From Phocoena phocoena (lineage: Eukaryota > Chordata > Mammalia > Artiodactyla > Phocoenidae), in NCBI RefSeq assembly GCF_963924675.1, contig NW_027077445.1:124001-188000 (forward strand): a stretch of DNA of 64,000 bases. The letters are read 5' to 3'. Shown here one piece after another: positions 23,684-37,654 of this stretch. The translations under genes were made by a program, and so were the position numbers. The notes under the pieces are model-generated. The model was not told where the DNA came from. It ran no database searches and saw nothing but the letters and a program-made list of their open reading frames with translations. Within the stretch, counting starts at the first letter, position 1. Every line of letters starts with the position of its first letter.

Positions 23684-25430
23684 TTGGCCAAAAAGGGCGT
23701 ATGCGTTTTTTCCTGAATATATTCAGGAAAAAACGCATATGCACTTTTTGGCCAACCAAGCAAGCCTGTAAAGGAAATCTGCACTACAATGAAGTCTCAC
23801 TGCCCCCCTGGCAAAAGGGCCATCTGAAAAAAGTGTAAAATCCAGAAAGGTAGGACAGGATATGGAGAACAGGGAGCGTTGTTATGCTGATTGGCAGGAT
23901 GTAAATTGCCAACAGCCACCCTGGAGAAGTGTATGGTGTTTCCTGAAACACGTAAGAAATAAAGGAACACACCCTATTGCAATTGCACTTATGGTCCTCT
24001 TGCTTAGGGAAATTAAAATCAAAAACAGAGATCCACCCCAAAGTTTGGGACGGCTGTGTTCCCAAGAATCTCGTCTACAGTACCAGGTAAATATCCCAGA
24101 AAGCAAAAAATGGATAAAGAAGTTGAGGCACGTACGTGCAATGCAATATCACTCAGCAATGAAATGTGTGTCATCAGGCCCGTAGCGGCATAGTGAGTGG
24201 ATGCAGGTACGGTGATTCTACGTGAACTACGTCACACAGAAAAAGAAACATCATAAGATATCACTAATACACGGAATGTAAACTTGACTACACATGAACT
24301 GAATTACAAAACAGAACAGGGTCTCAAATTTAGAAAACCAACTAGTGCTTGCTTATGGGGAAAGGTGCCTTGGGGTGCTGCATAAAACCAGAGACTGAAA
24401 TTAGCACAGATAACATTCCATAAGCCAAATATGTAATAGACAAGACCTACTCCTTGCTCAACGAAATGGACTCAACACCACATATTCAACGCCTAGGAAT
24501 ATACCTGACTAGGAAGAATCTTAAAACCCATGGATTTATATGTCTCCATAAGAGAATCAAGCGTGTGTACAGCGGCATAAACGCAGCAGTGAAAATCCGA
24601 TAAATCCCATTATCAAAATAAATTTCAAAAACAAAACACAAAGACAGTGAAATAGAGAGCAATTCTTAAACAATTCACTCAGGGCATGTGATGCAACCGG
24701 GATTGACCACATCTACACCCACAGGTGGTTGAGACATAAGGCTGGACACTTCAGGTTGATAGCATTGGTGAGTTTCGGTGAGCAAATTCAGACCCTTTGA
24801 AGTCATACTGCATGGTACCCATTCCATGGGTCCCAACTCTCCAGGTTCAAGGGATTCTTCCTCCAGCTAAAACATGCATGGGAAACCCAGAGTATCGTCT
24901 ACCGTGTGATTGGGAAACAATTTAAAATGCATCTCAGTTTTCGTATCCTGGTCCTCGGGTTCACCATTCCAGATGCTTTACTAAAACTCTCCCCGCTTGG
25001 AGAGTCAGTGCCTTTAACCTCCTCTTTGGCACAGCTGGCAATTTCTGTGCAAGATGAACAGGAATAGGGAGAACCAATGAGAGACTAGCTGTAGGTGTCT
25101 GCACGGGCAAATGTAACGCACATTGCCCACCAGGAAGAGGAATTAAACAAAGGCTCAGTGTGCCCTGCTGGAAACAGATTAGGGCCTGAAGCAATCCTGC
25201 AGTTTTGTGCCCAGCTCACAAGAAAGCGAGTTGAAGAAAGGAGCTCAGGGGCACTGTAATTCACAAACCTGCAGAGTTATAAATGACAGCTATCTTCCAA
25301 AAGTATATTGAAGTAAGCCTGCGAAGGGGACTTGAAAGCGGGGCAGAATTTCAGGAAAACGATTGCAGGGGGTAGACTGGAATTGCCCTAAAAGCATAGG
25401 AAAAGAGGCACAACGTCGACAATGATGCAC
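23684..25430 (+). repeat. Satellite unit 5 (type A)
   Basis: 1,747 bp. Carries CTCTTGCTTAGGG and GAGATCCACC, shared only with unit 12, seven units away. Right palindrome arm GCATATGCAC. The ORF2-derived frame is open at 23862-24185. GCATAAACG allele in the L1 tail. Confidence 0.92.
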
Positions 25431-25502
25431 TTGGCCAAAAAGGGCGTATGCGTTTTTTCCTGAATATATTCAGGAAAAAACGCATACGCCCTTTTTGGCC
25501 AA
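25431..25502. repeat. Perfect 72-bp palindrome, unit 6
   Basis: Each half reads TTGGCCAAAAAGGGCGTATG, then CG, TTTTTTCC and TGAATA, up to the symmetry axis. All 36 base pairs match. Confidence 0.95.
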
Positions 25503-27176
25503 CCAAGCAAGCCTGTAAAGGAAATCTGCACTACAATGAAGTCTCACTGCCCCCCGGGCAAAAGGGCCATCTGAAAAAAGTGTAAAATCCAGAAAGGCAG
25601 GACAGGATATGGAGAACAGGGAGCCTTGTTATGCTGATTGTCAGGATGTAAATTGCCAGCAGCCAGCCTGGAGAAGTGTATGGTGTTTCCTGAAACACGT
25701 AAAAAACAAAGCAACACAGCCTATGGCACTTCCACTTATGGTCCTATAGCTTACGGAAATTAAAATCAAAAACAGACAGCCACCTCAATATTTGGGACGG
25801 CTGTGTTCACAAGAAGCTCGTCTACAGTATCAGGTAAATATCCGAGAAAGCAAAAAAAGGATAAAGAAGTTGTAGCACGTACGTACAATGCAATATCACT
25901 CAGCAATGAAATCTGTGTCATCAGGCCCGTAGCGGCATAGTGAGTGGATGCAGGTACGGTGATTCTACGTGAACTACGTCACACAGAAAAAGAAACATCA
26001 TAAGATATCACGAATACACGGAATGTAAACTTGACTACACATGAACTGAATTACAAAACAGAACAGGGTCTCAAATTTAGAAAACCAACTAGTGCTTGCT
26101 TATGGGGAAAGGTGCGTTGGGGTGCTGCATAAAACCAGAGACTGAAATTAGCACAGATAACATTCCATAAGCCAAATATGTAATAGACAAGACCTACTCC
26201 TTGCTCAACGAAATGGACCCAACACCACATATTCAACGCCTAGGAATATACCTGACTAGGAAGAATCTTAAAACCCATGGATATATATGTCTCCATAAGA
26301 GAATCAAGCGTGTGTACAGCGGCCGAAACGCAGCAGTGAAAATCCGATAAATCCCATTATCAAAATAAATTTTGAAAACAAAACACAAAGACAGTGAAAT
26401 AGAGAGGAATTCTTAAATAATTCACTCAGTGCATGTGATGCAACCGGGATTGACCACATCTACAACCAGAGCTGGTTGAGACATAAGGCTGGACACTTCA
26501 GGCTGATAGCATTGGTGAGTTTCAGTGAGCAAATGCAGACCCTTTGAAGTCATACTGCATGGTACCCATTCCATGGGTCCCAACTCTCCAGGTTCAAGGG
26601 ATTCTTCCTCAAGCTAAAACATGCATGGGAAACCCAGAGTATCGTCCACCGTGTGATTGGGAAATGTTTTAAAATGCATCTCAGTTTTCGTATCCTGGTC
26701 CTCGGGTTCACCATTCCAGACGCTTTACTAACACTCTCCCCGCTTGGAGAGTCAGTGCCTTTAACCTCCTGTTTGACACAGTTGCAATTTCTGTGCAAGA
26801 TGAATAGTAATAAGGAGAACCAATGAGAGACTAGCTGTAAGTGTCTGCACGGGCAAATGTAACGCTCATTTCCCACCAGGAAGAGGAAGTAACCAAAGGC
26901 TCAGCGTGCCCTCCTGGAAACAGATTAGTGCCTGAAGCAATCCTGTGGTTTTGTGCTCAGCTAACAAGAAAGCGAGTTGAAGAAAGGAGCTCAGGGGCAC
27001 TGTAATTCACAAACCTGCAGAGTTATAAATGACAGCTATCTTCCAAAAGTATATTGAAGTAAGCCTGCGAAGGGGACTTGAAAGCGGGGCAGAATTTCAG
27101 GAAAACGATTGCAGGGGGTAGACTGGAATTGCCCTGAAAGCATAGGAAAAGAGGCACAACGTCGACAATGATGCAC
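25431..27176 (+). repeat. Satellite unit 6 (type B)
   Basis: 1,746 bp, beginning with a perfect 72-bp palindrome. The spacer carries CACAGTTGCAATTTC and AATAAGGAG variants, shared with units 7 and 11. Confidence 0.92.
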
Positions 27177-28921
27177 TTGGCCAAAAAGGGCGTATGCGTT
27201 TTTTCCTGAATATATTCAGGAAAAAACGCATATGCACTTTTTGGCCAACCAAGCAAGCCTGTAAAGGAAATCTGCACTACAATGAAGTCTCACTGCCCCC
27301 CTGGCAAAAGGGCCATCTGAAAAAAGTGTAAAATCCAGAAAGGTAGGACAGGATATGGAGAACAGGGAGCCTTGTTATGCTGATTGGCAGGATGTAAATT
27401 GCCAGCAGCCACCCTGGAGAAGTGTATGGTGTTTCCTGAAACACGTAAGAAACAAAGCAACACAGCCTATGGCACTTCCACTTATGGTCCTATTCTTTAG
27501 GGAAATTAAAATAAAAAACAGACAGCCACCCCAATATTTGGGACAGCTGTGTTCACAAGAAGCTCGTCTACAGTATCAGGTAAATATCCCAGAAAGCAAA
27601 AAATAGATAAAGAAGTTGTGGCACGTACGTACAATGCAATATCACTCAGCAATGAAATCTGTGTCATCAGGCCCGTAGCGGCATAGTGAGTGGATGCAGG
27701 TACGGTGATTCTACGTGAACTACGTCACACAGAAAAGGAATCATCATAAGATATCACTAATACACGGAATATAATCTTGACTACACATGAACTGAATTAC
27801 AAAACAGAACAGGGTCTCAAATTTAGAAAACCAACTAGTGCTTGCTTATGGGGAAAGGTGCCTTGGGGTGCTGCATAAAACCAGAGACTGAAATTAGCAC
27901 AGATAACTTTCCATAAGCCAAATATGTAATAGATAAGACCTACTCCTTGCTCTACGAAATGGACCCAACACCACATATTCTACGCCTAGGAATATACCTG
28001 ACTAGGAAGAATCTTAAAACCCATGGATATATATGTCTCCATAAGAGAATCAAGCGTGTGTACAGCGGCCGAAACGCAGCAGTGAAAATCCGATAAATCC
28101 CATTATCAAAATAAATTTCGAAAACAAAACACAAAGACAGTGAAATAGAGAGCAATTCTTAAATAATTCACTCAGGGCATGTGATGCAACCGGGATTGAC
28201 CACATCTACACCCAGAGCTGGTTGAGACATAAGGCTGGACACTTCAGGCTGATAGCATTGGTGAGGTTCGGTGAGTAAATGCAGACCCTTTGAAGTCATA
28301 CTGCATGGTACACATTCCATGGGTCCCAACACTCCAGGTTCAAGGGATTCTTCCTCCAGCTAAAACATGCATGGGAAACCGAGAGTATCGTCCACCGTGT
28401 GATTGTGAAACGATTTAAAATGCATCTCAGTTTTCGTATCCTGGTCCTCGGGTTCACCATTCCAGACGCTTTACTAACACTCTCCCCGCTTGGAGAGTCA
28501 GTGCCTTTAACCTCCTGTTTAGCACAGTTGCAATTTCTGTGCAAGATGAACAGGAATAAGGAGAACCAATGAGAGACTAGCTGTAAGTGTCTGCACGGGC
28601 AAATGTAACGCTCATTTCCCACCAGGAAGAGGAAGTAACCAATGGCTCAGCGTGCCCTCCTGGAAACAGATTAGTGCCTGAAGCAATCCTGCGGTTTTGT
28701 GCTCAGCTAACAAGAAAGCGAGTTGAAGAAAGGAGCTCAGGGGCACTGTAATTCACAAACCTGCAGAGTTATAAATGACAGCTATCTTCCAAAAGTACAT
28801 TGAAGTAAGCCTGCGAAGGGGACTTGAAAGCGCGGCAGAGTTTCAGGAAAACCATTGCAGGGGGTAGACTGGAATTGCCCAGAAAGCATAGGAAAAGAGG
28901 CAGAAACTCGACAATGGTGCA
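27177..28921 (+). repeat. Satellite unit 7 (type B with an A-like patch)
   Basis: 1,745 bp. B sites except TATTCTTTAGGG, which resembles A. Private AAAAAATAGATAAAG (near 27,599), GGAATCATCATAAG, GTGAGGTTCGGTGAGTAAATG and AAACCGAGAG recur exactly or nearly in unit 11, four units away. Right palindrome arm GCATATGCAC. Confidence 0.92.
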
Positions 28922-30668
28922 CATGGCAAAAAGTGCGTATGCGTTTTTTCCTGAATATATTCAGGAAAAAACGCATACGCCCTTTTTCGCAAACCAGGCA
29001 AGCCTGTAAAGGAAATCTGCACTACAATGAAGTCTCACTGCCCCCTGGGCAAAAGGGCCATCTGAAAAAAGTGTAAAATCCAGAAAGGTAGGACAGGATA
29101 TGGAGAACAGGGAGCCTTGTTATGCTGATTAGCAGGATGTAAATTGCCAGCAGCCACCCTGGAGAAGTGTATGGTGTTTCCTGAAACACGTAAGAAACAA
29201 AGCAACACAGCCTATGGCACTTCCACTTATGGTCCTATAGCTTACGGAAATTAAAATCAAAAACAGACAGCCACCCCAATATTTGGGACGGCTGTGTTCA
29301 CAAGAAGCTCGTCTACAGTATCAGGTAAATATCCCAGAAAGCAAAAAATGGATAAAGAAGTTGTGGCACGTACGTACAATGGAATATCACTCAGCAATGA
29401 AATCTGTGTCATCAGGCCCGTAGCGGCATAGTGAGTGGATGCAGGTACGGTGATTCTACGTGAACTACGTCACACAGAAAAAGAAACATCATAAGATATC
29501 ACTGATACACGGAATGTAAACCTGACTACACATGAACTGAATTACAAAACAGAACAGGGTCTCAAATTTAGAAAACCAACTAGTGCTTGCTTATGGGGAA
29601 AGGTGCCTTGGGTTGCTGCATAAAACCAGAGACTGAAATTAGCACAGATAACTTTCCATAAGCCAAATATGTAATAGACAAGACCTACTCCTTGCTCAAC
29701 GAAATGGACCCAACACCACATATTCAACGCCTAGGAATATAACTGACTAGGAAGAATCTTTAAACCCATGGATATATATGTCTCCGTAAGAGAATCAAGT
29801 GTCTGTACAGCAGCCTAAACACAGCAGTGAAAATCCGATAAATCCCATTATCTAAATAAATTTCGAAAACAAAACACAAAGACAGTGAAATAGAGAGCAA
29901 TTCTTAAATAATTCACTCAGGGCATGTGATGCAACCGGGATTGACCACATCTACACCAAGAGCTGGTTGAGACATAAGGCTGGACACTTCAGGCTGATAG
30001 CATTGGTGAGTTTCGGTGAGCAAATGCAGACCCTTTGAAGTCATACTGCATGGTACCCATTCCATGGGTCCCAACTCTCCAGGTTCAAGGGATTCTTCCT
30101 CCAGCTGAAACATGCATGGGAAACCCAGAGTATCGTCCTCCGTGTGATTGGGAAACGATTTAAAATGCATCTCAGTTTTCGTATCCTGGTCCTCGGGTTC
30201 ACCATTCCAGATGCTTTACTAACACTCTCCCCGCTTGGAAAGTTAGTGCCTTTAACCTCCTCTATGGAACAGCTTGCAATTTCTGTGCAAGATGAACAGA
30301 AATAGGGAGAACCAATGAGAGACTAGCTGTAGGTGTCTGCACAGGCAAATGTAATGCTCATTGCCGACCAGGAAGAGGAATTAAACAAAGGCTCAGCGTG
30401 CCCTGCTGAAAACAGATTAGGGCCTGAAGCAATCCTGCGGTTTTGTGCCCAGCTCACAAGAAAGCGAGTTGAAGAAAGGAGCTCAGGGGCACTGTAATTC
30501 ACAAACCTGCAGAGTTATAAATGACAGCTATCCTCCAAAAATATATTGAAGTAAGCCTGCGAAGGGGACTTGAAAGCGCGGCAGAGTTTCAGGAAAACCA
30601 TTGCAGGGGGTAGACTGGAATTGCCCTGAAAGCATAGGAAAAGTGGCACAACGTCGACAATGATGCAC
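28922..30668 (+). repeat. Satellite unit 8 (type B)
   Basis: 1,747 bp. The left palindrome arm is damaged (ATGGCAAAAAGTGCG) and the right arm ends TTTTTCGC. The L1 tail has CAGCCTAAACAC, a private change. The end of the unit carries GCGCGGCAGAGTTTC, as in units 7, 24 and 27. Confidence 0.92.
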
Positions 30669-30740
30669 TTGGCCAAAAAGGGCGTATGCGTTTTTTCCTG
30701 AATATATTCAGGAAAAAACGCATACGCCCTTTTTGGCCAA
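30669..30740. repeat. Perfect 72-bp palindrome, unit 9
   Basis: All 36 positions of each arm pair around the TA axis, with the same sequence as in unit 6. Confidence 0.95.
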
Positions 30741-32415
30741 CCAAGCAAGCCTGTAAAGGAAATCTGCACTACAATGAAGTCTCACTGCCCCCCGGGCAAA
30801 AGGGCCATCGGAAATAAGTGTAAAATCCAGAAAGTTAGGACAGGATATGGAGAACAGGGAGCCTTGTTATGCTGATTGGCAGGATGTAAATTTCCAACAG
30901 GCACCCTGGAGATGTGTATGGTGTTTCCTGAAACACGTAAGAAATAAAGCAACACAGCCTATGGCAATTGCACATATGGTCCTATTGCTTAGGGAAATTA
31001 AAATCAAAAACAGAGAGCCACCCCAAAGTTTGGGACGGCTGTGTTCCCAAGAAGCTCGTCTACAGTACCAGGTAAATATCCCAGAAAGCAAAAAATGGAT
31101 AAAGAAATTGTGGCACGTACATACAATGCAATATCACTCAGCAATGAAATCTGTGTCATCAGGCCCGTAGCGGCATAGTGAGTGGATGCAGGTACGGTGA
31201 TTCTACGTGAACTACGTCACACAGAAAAAGAAACATCATAAGATATCACTAATACACGGAATGTAAACTTGACTACACATGAACTGAATTACAAAACAGA
31301 ACAGGGTCTCAAATTTAGAAAACCAACTAGTGCTTGCTTATGGGAAAAGGCGCCTTGGGGTGCTGCATAAAAGCAGAGACTGAAATTAGCACAGATAACT
31401 TTCCATAAGCCAAATATGTAATAGACAAAACCTACTCCTTGCTCAACGAAATGGACCCAACACCACATATTCAACGCCTAGGAATATACCTGACTAGGAA
31501 GAATCTTAAAACCCATGGAATTATATGTCTCCATAAGAGAATCAAGCGTGTGTACAGCGGCCGAAACGCAGCAGTGAACATCCGATAAATCCCATTATAA
31601 TAAAAAATTTCGAAAACAAAACACAAAGACAGTGAAATAGAGAGCAATTCTTAAATAATTCACTCAAGGCATGTTATGAAACTGGGATTGACCACATCTA
31701 CACCCAGAGCTGGTTGAGACATAAGGCTGGACTCTTCAGGCTGATAGCATTGGTGAGTTTCGGTGAGCAAATGCAGACCCTTTGAAGTCATACTGCATGG
31801 TACCCATTCCATGGGTCCCAACTCTCCAGGTTCAAGGGATTCTTCCTCCAGCTAAAACATGCATGGGAAACCCAGAGTATCGTCCACCGTGTGATTGGGA
31901 AACGATTTAAAATGCATCTCAGTTTTCGTATCCTGGTCCTCGGTTTCACCATTCCAGATGCTTTACTAACACTCTCCCCGCTTGGAGAGTCTGTGCCTTT
32001 AACCCCCTCTTTGGCACAGCTTGCAATTTCTGTGCAAATTGAACAGGAATAGGGAGAACCAATGAGAGACTAGCTGTAGGTGTCTGCACGGGCAAATGTA
32101 ACGCTCATTGACGAACAGGAAGAAGAATTAAACAAAGGCTCAGCGTGCCCAGCTGAAAACAGATTAGAGCCTGAAGCAATCCTGCGGTTTTGTGCCCAGC
32201 TCACAAGAAAGCGAGTTGAAGAAAGGAGCTCAGGGGCACTGTAATTCACAAACCTGCAGAGTTATAAATGACAGCTATCCTCCAAAAATATATTGAAGTA
32301 AGCCTGCGAAGGGGACTTGAAATCGGGGCAGAATTTCAGGAAAACGATTGCAGGGGGTAGACTGGAATTGCCCTGAAAGCATAGGAAAAGAGGCCGAACG
32401 TCGACAATGATGCCC
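30669..32415 (+). repeat. Satellite unit 9 (type A)
   Basis: 1,747 bp with a perfect palindrome. The ORF2-derived frame is open at 30847-31170. Private changes include AAAGGCGCCTTGG near 31,346 and TTATAATAAAAAATTTCG near 31,595. Confidence 0.92.
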
Positions 32416-34162
32416 TTGGCCAAAAAGGGCGTATGCGTTTTTTCCTGAATATATTCAGGAAAAAACGCATACGCCCTTTTTAGCCAACCAAGCAAGCCTG
32501 TAAAGGAAATCTGCACTACAATGATGTCTCACTGCCCCCCGGGCAAAAGGGCCATCTGAAAAAGGTGTAAAATCCAGAAAGATAGGACAGGATATGGAGA
32601 ACAGGGAGCCTTGTTATGCTGATTGGCAGGATGTAAATTGCCAGCAGCCAGCCTGGAGAAGTGTATGGTGTTTCCTGAAACACGTAAGAAACAAAGCAAC
32701 ACAGCCTATGGCACTTCCACTTATGGTCCTATAGCTTACGGAAATTAAAATCAAAAACAGACAGCCACCCCAATTTTTGGGATGGCTGTGTTCACAGGAA
32801 GCTCGTCTACAGTATCAGGTAAATATCCCAGAAAGCAAAAAATGGATAAAGAGGTTGTGGCACGTACGTGCAATGCAATATCACTCAGCAATGAAATCTG
32901 TGTCATCAGGCCCGTAGCGGCATAGTGAGTGGTTGCAGGTACGGTGATTCTACGTGAACTACGTCACACAGAAAAAGAAACATCATAAGATATCACTAAT
33001 GCACGGAATGTAAACTTAACTACACATGAACTGAATTACAAAACAGAACAGGGTCTCAAATTTAGAAAAACAACTAGTGCTTGCTTATGGGGAAAGGTGC
33101 CTTGGGGTGCTGCATAATACCAGAGACTGAAATTAGCACAGATAACATTCCATAAGCCAAATATATAATAGACAAGACCTACTCCTTGCTCAACGAAATG
33201 GACACAACACCACATATTCAACGCCTAGGAATATACCTGACTAGGAAGAATCTTAAAACCCATGGATTTATATGTCTCCGTAAGAGAATCAAGCGTGTGT
33301 ACAGCGGCATAAACGCAGCAGTGAAAATCCGATAAATCCCATTATCAAAATAAACTTCAAAAACAAAACGCAAAGACAGTGAAATAGAGAGCAATTCTTA
33401 AATAATTCACTCAGTGCATGTGATGCAACCGGGATTTAACACATCTACACCCAGAGCTGGTTGAGACATAAGGCTGGACACTTCAGGCTGATAGCATTGG
33501 TGAGTTTCGGTGAGCAAATGCAGACCCTTTGAAGTCATACTGCATGGTACCTATTCCACTGGTCCCAACTCTTCAGGTTCAAGGGATTCTTCCTCCAGCT
33601 AAAACATGCATGGGAAACCCACAGTATGGTCCACCGTGTGATAGGGAAACGATTTAAAATGCATCTCAGTTTTCGTATCCTGGTCCTCGGGTTCACCATT
33701 CCAGATGCTTTACTAACACTCTCCCCGCTTGGAGAGTCAGTGCCTTTAACCTCCTCTTTGACACAGCTTGCAATTTCTGTGCAAGATGAACAGGAATAGG
33801 GAGAACCAATGAGAGACTAGCTGTAGGTGTCTGCACGGGCAAATGTAATGCTCATTTCCCACCAGGAAGAGGAATTAACCAAAGGCTCAGCGTGCCCTGC
33901 CGGAAACAGATTAGGGCCTGAAGCAATCCTGCGGTTTTGTGCCCAGCTCACAAGAAAGCGAGTTGAAGAAAGGAGCTCAGGGGCACTGTAATTCACAAAC
34001 CTGCAGAGTTATAAATGACAGCTATCCTCCAAAAATATATTGAAGTAAGCCTGCGAAGGGGACTTGAAAGCGGGGCAGAGTTTCAGGAAAACGATTGCAG
34101 GGGGTAGACTGGAATTGCCCTGAAAGCATAGGAAAAGAGGCACAACGTCGACAATGATGCAC
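32416..34162 (+). repeat. Satellite unit 10 (type B)
   Basis: 1,747 bp. One right-arm palindrome mismatch (TTTTTAGCC). GCATAAACG allele and GGGATTTAAC, both shared with unit 15. The spacer from about 33,548 matches unit 3 (CTATTCCACTGGTCCC, GTGATAGGGAAACG), so the unit is a mosaic. Confidence 0.92.
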
Positions 34163-35908
34163 TTGGCCAAAAAGGGCGTATGCGTTTTTTCCTGAATATA
34201 TTCAGGAAAAAACGCATATGCACTTTTTGGCCAACCAAGCAAGCCTGTAAAGGAAATCTGCACTACAATGAAGTCTCACTGCCCCCCTGGCAAAAGGGCC
34301 ATCTGAAAAAAGTGTAAAATCCAGAAAGTTAGGACAGGATATGGAGAACAGGGAGCCTTGTTATGCTGATTGGCAGGATGTAAATTGCCAGCAGCCACCC
34401 TGGAGAAGTGTATGGTGTTTCCTGAAACACGTAAGAAACAAAGCAACACAGCCTATGGCACTTCCTCTTATGGTCCTATAGCTTACGGAAATTAAAATCA
34501 AAAACAGACAGCCACCCCAATATTTGGGACGGCTGTGTTCACAAGAAGCTCGTCTACAGTATCAGGTAAATATCCCAGAAAGCAAAAAATAGATAAAGAA
34601 GTTTTGGCACGTACATACAATACAATATCAATCAGCAATGAAATCTGTGTCATCAGGCCCGTAGCGGCATGGTGAGTGGATGCAGGTACGGTGATTCTAC
34701 GTGAACTACGTCACACAGAAAAGGAGTCATCATAAGATATCACTAATACACGGAATGTAAACTTGACTACACATGAACTGAATTACAAAACAGAACAGGG
34801 TCTCAAATTTAGAAAACCAACTAGTGCTTGCTTATGGGGAAAGGTGCCTTGGGGTGCTGCATAAAACCAGAGACTGAAATTAGCACAGATAACTTTCCAT
34901 AAGCCAAATATGTAATAGATAAGACCTACTCCTTGCTCCACGAAATGGACCCAACACCACATATTCAACGCCTAGGAATATACCTGACTAGGAAGAATCT
35001 TAAAACCCATCGATATATATGTCTCCATAAGAGAATCAAGCGTGTGTACAGCGGCCGAAACGCAGCAGTGAAAATCCGATAAATCCCGTTATCAAAATAA
35101 ATTTCGAAAACAAAACACAAAGACAGTGAAATAGAGAGCAATTCTTAAATAATTCACTCAGGGCATGTGATGCAACCGGGATTGACCACATCTACACCCA
35201 GAGCTGGTTGAGACATAAGGCTGGACACTTCAGGCTGATAGCATTGGTGAGGTTCGGTGAGTAAATGCAGACCCTTTGAAGTCATACTGCATGGTACCCA
35301 TTCCATGGGTTCCAACACTCCAGGTTCAAGGGATTCTTCCTCCAGCTAAAACATGCATGGGAAACCGAGAGTATCGTCCACCGTGTGATTGGGAAACGAT
35401 TTAAAATGCATCTCAGTTTTCGTATCCTGGTCCTCGGGTTCACCATTCCAGACGCTTTACTAACACTCTCCCCGCTTGGAGAGTCAGTGCCTTTAACCTC
35501 CTGTTTAGCACAGTTGCAATTTCTGTGCAAGATGAACAGGAATAAGGAGAACCAATGAGAGACTAGCTGTAAGTGTCTGCACGGGCAAATGTAACGCTCA
35601 TTTCCCACCAGGAAGAGGAAGTAACCAATGGCTCAGCGTGCCCTCCTGGAAACAGATTAGTGCCTGAAGCAATCCTGCGGTTTTGTGCTCAGCTAACCAG
35701 AAAGCGAGTTGAAGAAAGGAGCTCAGGGGCACTGTAATTCACAAACCTGCAGAGTTATAAATGACAGCTCTCTTCCAAAAGTATATTGAAGTAAGCCTGC
35801 GAAGGGGACTTGAAAGCGGGGCAGAATTTCAGGAAAACGATTGCAGGGGGTAGACTGGAATTGCCCTGAAAGCATAGGAAAAGAGGCACAACGTCGACAA
35901 TGATGCAC
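34163..35908 (+). repeat. Satellite unit 11 (type B)
   Basis: 1,746 bp. Shares AAAAAATAGATAAAG, GGAGTCATCATAAG and GAGTAAATG variants with unit 7, and CACTTCCTCTT with unit 18. Right palindrome arm GCATATGCAC. Confidence 0.92.
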
Positions 35909-37654
35909 TTGGCCAAATAGTGCGTATGCGTTTTTTCATGAATATATTCAGGAAAAAACGCATATGCACTTTTTGGCCAACCAAGCAAGCCTGTAAAGGA
36001 AATCTGCACTACAATGAAGTCTCACTGCCCCCCTGGCAAAAGGGCCATCTGAAAAAAGTGTAAAATCCAGAAAGGTAGGACAGGATACGGAGAACAGGGA
36101 GCCATGTTATGCTGATTGGCAGGATGTAAATTGCCAGCAGGCAACCTGGAGAAGTGTATGGTGTTTCCTGAAAAACGTAAGAAACAAAGCAACACAGCCT
36201 ATTGCAATTGCACTTATGGTCCTCTTGCTTAGGGAAATTAAAATCAAAAACAGAGATCCACCCCAAAGTTTGGGACGGCTGTGTTCCCAAGAAGCTCGTC
36301 TACAGTACCAGGTAAATATCCCAGAAAGCAAAAAATGGATAAAGAAGTTGTGGCACGTACGTGCAATGCTATATCACTCAGCAATGAAATCTGTGTCATC
36401 AGGCCCGTAACGGCATAGTGAGTGGATGCAGGTACGGTGATTCTACGTGAAGTACGTCACACAGAAAAAGAAACATCATAAGATATCTCTAATACACGGA
36501 ATGTAAACTTGACTACACATGAACTGAATTACAAAACAGCACAGGGTCTCAAATTTACAAAACCAACTAGTGCTAGCTTATGGGGAAAGGTGCCTTGGGG
36601 TGCTGCATAAAACCAGAGACTGAAATTAGCACAGATAACATTCCATAAGCCAAATATGTAATAGACAAGACCTACTCCTTGCTCAACGAAATGGACTCAA
36701 CACAACATATTCAACGCCTAGGAATATACCTGACTAGGAAGAATCTTAAAACCCATGGATATATATGTCTCCGTAAGAGAAGCAAGCGTGTGTACAGCGG
36801 CCGAAACACAGCAGTGAAAATCCGATAAATCCCGTTATCAAAATAAATTTCGAAAACAAAACACAAAGACAGTGAAATAGAGAGCAATTCTTAAATAATT
36901 CACTCAGGGCATGTGATGCAACCGGGATTGACCGCATCTACAACCAGAGCTGGTTGAGATATAAGGCTGGACACTTCAGGCTGATAGCATTGGTGAGTTT
37001 CGGTGAGCAAATGCAGACCCTTTGAAGTCATACTGCATGGTACCCATTCCATGGGTCCCAACTCTCCAGGTTCAAGGGATTCTTCCTCCAGCTAAAACAT
37101 GCATGGGAAACCCAGAGTATCGTCCACCGTGTGATTGGGAAACGATTTAAAATGCATCTCAGTTTTCGTATCCTGGTCCTCGGGTTCACCATTCCAGATG
37201 CTTTACTAACACTCTCCCATCTTGGAGAGTCAGTGCCTTTAACCTCCTGTTTGGCACAGCTGGCAATTTCTGTGCAAGATGAACAGGAATAGGGAGAACC
37301 AATGAGAGACTAGCTGTAGGTGTCTGCACGGGCAAATGTAACGCTCATTGCCCACCAGGAAGAGGTATTAAACAAAGGCTCAGCGTGCCCAGCCGGAAAC
37401 AGATTAGGGCCTGAAGCAATCCTGCGGTTTTGTCCCCAGCTCACAAGAAAGCGAGTTGAAGAAAGGAGCTCAGGGGCACTGTAATTCACAAACCTGCAGA
37501 GTTATAAATGACAGCTATCCTCCAAAAATATATTGAAGTAAGCCTGCAAAGGGGACTTGAAAGCGGGGCAGAATTTCAGGAAAAGGATTGCAGGGGGTAG
37601 ACTGGAATTGCCCTGAAAGCATAGGAAAAGAGGCACAACGTCGACAACGATGCA
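35909..37654 (+). repeat. Satellite unit 12 (type A)
   Basis: 1,746 bp. Both palindrome arms are variant (left AGTGCGTATGCG, right GCATATGCAC, centre side CATGAATA). The usual ATG of the ORF2-derived frame is ACG at 36087, though the frame stays open from 36216. CTCTTGC and GATCCACC are shared with unit 5. Confidence 0.92.
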
